From Chitinophaga rupis (GTDB lineage: Bacteria; Bacteroidota; Bacteroidia; Chitinophagales; Chitinophagaceae): a DNA stretch of 64,000 bases. The notes beneath the pieces were generated by a model. It saw only the letters and a program-made list of their open reading frames with translations, did no database searches and was not told where the DNA came from. Position 1 is the stretch's first letter. Every line of letters starts with the position of its first letter. The position numbers were made by a program, and so were the translations under genes. Location of the stretch: NCBI RefSeq assembly GCF_900109685.1, contig NZ_FOBB01000001.1, forward strand, positions 1,426,001 through 1,490,000. The letters run 5' to 3'. This document shows, piece after piece, positions 61,422 to 64,000 of this stretch.

Positions 61422-61476
61422 AAAATGTGCAAATGAAATGGCAGAGATATACTGCATGTTTCATTTGCACATTTTT
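61422..61476 (+). terminator. Strong intrinsic terminator after the M28 gene
   Basis: A perfect 17-bp stem, AAAATGTGCAAATGAAA (61422-61438) with 61459-61475, followed by T and G. The T-run is short. Confidence 0.75.
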
Positions 61477-61581
61477 GTTATTGGTACATTAGCTTTATTT
61501 GCTCCTTTCTCCGTTTCGTATAGCCATAAAAAAAATAGGTTATCCTCTTTTTTTTCAATAACTTAGATATGGTTGTATAAG

Positions 61582-61617
61582 CATTAAATAAGTAAAATAT
61601 TTTTTATTTATTTAATG
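61582..61617. promoter_or_regulatory. 36-bp AT-rich palindrome
   Basis: CATTAAATAA...TTATTTAATG: 16 of the first 18 positions pair with the mirror half, one more is G-U and only one pair is a mismatch. In the 518-bp gap before the ECF sigma factor gene. Could be an operator or a cruciform; no -33/-7 pair was found near it. The rest of the gap holds nothing I can name. Confidence 0.4.
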
Positions 61618-61926
61618 TTAGTGCAGCGGATCATGTTGGAATAGAATACCAGCAATCAACCAAGACAATAGGAAACCCTCGGAATCAAATTGAAGAACCT
61701 GGTATTTGTTCTGTTGCTAATCTGTAAGAAATAATCATTGAGCGGTCATCAGAGTCTAATGTAGAATGCAAGTTATTGTGCCCCTCCGCTTTGTCAGGTA
61801 AACAGAAAGGTATTACCGTTATGAAAAAAATCTCCTGAGCTACGTACCCCCCATACCGTAAGGAATGGATAAATGGCTTTAACAGCAGGACAATGTCGTA
61901 TTGTATAATCCTAAAAGTAACGTCAT

Positions 61927-62427
61927 ATGTGTTCCACCGAATTCAACACTTTGTTAATGGGAAATGCTGATTTCCTCAGGCCCTACGCAATTACCCTTAC
62001 CAAGGATTCGGAATCAGCCAAAGATCTTTACCAGGAAACCTTATTCCGCGCACTGGCTAACCGGGAAAAATACCTGGCCGGCACAAATATCCGGGCCTGG
62101 CTGTATACCATTATGCGCAATATTTTTATTAACAATTACCGCCGTGGTAACCGGCAGTACCGCCTGCTGGATAATGCGATGGGCGATTTTCTTTTGCATC
62201 AGCAGCAGCCCTCCATTGGCAATTATGCGGAAAATGGTTTGCGCGTAAAGGATGTGCATATGGCCATTTACAATCTCCCCGTTATTTTCAAACAACCCTT
62301 TCTGCTGTATTTTGAGGGATATAAATATTATGAAATTGCAATGATCCTGAATGAGCCCCTGGGTACAGTGAAAAGCCGCATCCACTTTGCACGTAAAATG
62401 CTGAAATCGCGCATTGCACGCTACTGA
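61927..62427 (+). CDS. RNA polymerase sigma factor, sigma-70 family (ECF type)
   Basis: 166 aa. Region 2 (LRPYAITLTKDSESAKDLYQETLFRAL with AGTNIRAWLYTIMRNIFINNYRR, the -10 recognition helix) and region 4 (LPVIFKQPFLLYFEGYKYYEIA, LNEPLGTVKSRIHFARKML). No anti-sigma factor gene is adjacent and no extracellular sensor, which is unusual for a controlled ECF factor, though common in Bacteroidota. ATG at 61927 (MCSTEF); MGNADFL eleven codons later is an alternative start. Confidence 0.93.
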   Translation: MCSTEFNTLLMGNADFLRPYAITLTKDSESAKDLYQETLFRALANREKYLAGTNIRAWLYTIMRNIFINNYRRGNRQYRLLDNAMGDFLLHQQQPSIGNYAENGLRVKDVHMAIYNLPVIFKQPFLLYFEGYKYYEIAMILNEPLGTVKSRIHFARKMLKSRIARY

Positions 62428-62505
62428 AGCCGTTCCGCCTCCCACTATCCACTAACTACTAACAACTATCATTTGGCATAGGTAATTTGGTTATTTTTAC
62501 ACCTG

Positions 62506-64000
62506 ATGAAGCCAAACTACTTAGACGAACTGAATGAACGGCAGCAAGAGGCCGTAATGCATATTAACGGGCCGCTGATGATAATAGCGGGCGCCGGCTC
62601 CGGTAAAACCAAAGTGCTTACTACCCGTATTGCCCACCTGATGCGGCATGGGGTAGATGCCTTTAACATACTATCGCTCACCTTTACCAACAAGGCCGCC
62701 CGTGAAATGAAAGAGCGTGTGGAAAAAATACTGGGCGGCAATGAAGCCCGTAACCTCTACATCGGTACCTTTCACTCCGTATTTGCCAGGTTATTACGCG
62801 CAGAAGCGCACCGCCTGGGCTATCCCAATGACTTTACCATTTACGATACGGACGATGCCAAGAGCGTGCTCAAAACCATCATTAATGAGCAGAACCTGGA
62901 CGACAAGCACTACAAGCCCAACTTTGTATACAACCGTATTTCCGCGGCCAAGAACAGCCTGATGGGCCCGGAGGAATACCAGCATGATAATTTTGTACAG
63001 CAGGAAGATATGCGGGCCAACCGCCCCATGATTGGCAAGATCTACGATATGTATGCCAAACGCTGTTTTAAGAACGGTGCTATGGACTTTGACGACCTGC
63101 TGTATAAAATGTACATTCTGCTGAAGCAGTTCCCGGAAACCCTGCACAAATACCAGCACAAGTTCAAATACATTATGATCGATGAGTACCAGGATACCAA
63201 CCCGGCGCAGTATGAGATCATTAAGCTGTTAGGATCTGTGCATGAAAATATTTGCGTGGTGGGGGATGATGCGCAGAGCATTTACTCTTTCCGCGGCGCC
63301 ACTATTGAGAACATCCTGCAGTTTGAAAAGGATTATGACGATGTGCATGTGGTAAAGCTGGAACAGAACTACCGCAGTACCAAATCCATCCTGAACGTAG
63401 CCAACGAAGTAATTGCGCATAACAAAGGCCAGATAGAAAAAGCCCTGTGGACCAACAACATGGAGGGCGAAAAAATTAAGCTGGTACGCACCATGACGGA
63501 TAATGAGGAAGGCAAGTATGTAGCAGATACTATCGCAGAACAAAAGCTGCGTAACCATTATGATAACCGCGATTTTGCCATCCTGTACCGCACTAACGCG
63601 CAAAGCCGCTCCTTTGAGGAAAGCCTGCGCCGCAAAGGCATCCCCTACCGCATTTACGGCGGCATTTCCTTTTACCAGCGGAAAGAAATAAAGGATTTCC
63701 TGGCTTACCTGCGTATAACGATTAATACCCGCGATGAAGAAAGCCTGAAACGTATTATCAATTACCCGGTAAGGGGCATTGGTAAAACCACTATAGAAAA
63801 AGCGGTGGTCATCAGCAATGAGCAGAACATTACTTTCTGGGAAGTGCTGGAACGCGGCCGTGAGTTTGGCTTTAAAGGCGGAACACTGGAAGCGGTAGAA
63901 GGTTTTGTAACTATGATCAAAAGTTTCCAGGCCATCCTGGAAAAGCATAATGCCTACGATGTAGCCGTACAGGTGGGCAAAAGCACCAACATTGTAAAAG
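62506..64000 (+). CDS. UvrD/PcrA-type DNA helicase, 3' end cut by window
   Basis: 498 residues visible, frame open to the window edge. Q motif LNERQQEAV, Walker A AGAGSGKTKVLTTR, motif Ib TFTNKAAREM, GTFHSVFARLL, motif II IDEYQDTNPAQYE, motif III GDDAQSIYSFRGA and motif IV LEQNYRST. A superfamily 1A 3'-5' helicase used in excision repair and replication-conflict removal. ATG at 62506 (MKPNYLDELNERQ). The C-terminal 2B and 2A domains lie mostly beyond the window. Confidence 0.94.
   Translation, partial: MKPNYLDELNERQQEAVMHINGPLMIIAGAGSGKTKVLTTRIAHLMRHGVDAFNILSLTFTNKAAREMKERVEKILGGNEARNLYIGTFHSVFARLLRAEAHRLGYPNDFTIYDTDDAKSVLKTIINEQNLDDKHYKPNFVYNRISAAKNSLMGPEEYQHDNFVQQEDMRANRPMIGKIYDMYAKRCFKNGAMDFDDLLYKMYILLKQFPETLHKYQHKFKYIMIDEYQDTNPAQYEIIKLLGSVHENICVVGDDAQSIYSFRGATIENILQFEKDYDDVHVVKLEQNYRSTKSILNVANEVIAHNKGQIEKALWTNNMEGEKIKLVRTMTDNEEGKYVADTIAEQKLRNHYDNRDFAILYRTNAQSRSFEESLRRKGIPYRIYGGISFYQRKEIKDFLAYLRITINTRDEESLKRIINYPVRGIGKTTIEKAVVISNEQNITFWEVLERGREFGFKGGTLEAVEGFVTMIKSFQAILEKHNAYDVAVQVGKSTNIVK

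Noticed and set aside
1..64000. CRISPR arrays, insertion sequences, prophage, rRNA operons
   Set aside because: No regularly spaced direct repeats, transposase or integrase motifs, phage structural genes or rRNA sequence were seen.

Overview
The window reads as chromosomal DNA of a Bacteroidota bacterium, most likely family Chitinophagaceae (Chitinophaga or a close relative). The evidence is a set of lineage-restricted families (DUF4290, IPExxxVDY, DUF5522, a 7TM-DISM LytS-type kinase, MacB-like permeases with MFRNYLKIAWRN starts), Bacteroidota promoter boxes (TTG, 18-21 nt, TAnnTTTG), a near absence of Shine-Dalgarno sequences and a moderate base composition. No prophage, insertion sequence, CRISPR array or rRNA operon is visible.

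Layout. 1-2.9 kb: end-truncated lipid A-type acyltransferase, nadB, YhhN protein. 2.9-21.6 kb: one large efflux locus. An NtrY/NtrC-type two-component pair on the minus strand diverges from an adaptor, an ABC ATPase, four complete MacB/FtsX-type permeases plus the relic of a fifth, a second ATPase, a TolC-like channel and a second adaptor, closed by a terminator. The divergent gap holds a candidate sigma-54 promoter with two upstream direct repeats 21 bp apart, so the pair probably controls the pump. 21.6-31.1 kb: gpsA, then a signalling block (GT4-type protein, CheY-like receiver, sigma-54 activator, iron-permease-family protein, two histidine kinases). 31.4-39.5 kb: a stress and DNA-repair block (DUF892 ferritin-like protein, CinA-type amidase, topoisomerase IB, Ku, LigD, an orphan sigma-54 activator). 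39.5-46.3 kb: ChrA, a 2-oxoglutarate-type dioxygenase, ExbD, asnS, rho. 46.3-51.6 kb: a 57-aa lipoprotein, a LytTR/LytS pair, pterin dehydratase, IPExxxVDY, an alkyltransferase-like protein, DUF5522, trmB. 51.7-64 kb: an unusual tRNA-like RNA gene, an Lrp regulator, an alpha/beta hydrolase, DUF4290-murA, gmk, a CNNM/CorC protein, a long intergenic region with three promoter-like boxes and a possible small RNA, tatC, rpiB, an M28 peptidase, an ECF sigma factor and the start of a UvrD/PcrA helicase.

The most unusual item is a tRNA-Leu-like RNA (51765-51906, minus strand). It has complete acceptor, D, anticodon and T arms but a variable region of about 73 nt, an anticodon loop that reads GUC with U37, its own terminator and a good upstream promoter. 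The second theme is a set of intergenic hairpins built from short repeated words. Several different word families occupy gene boundaries in the same architecture. Positions, pairings and motif readings were made by eye, and family assignments come from recognised motifs rather than searches.
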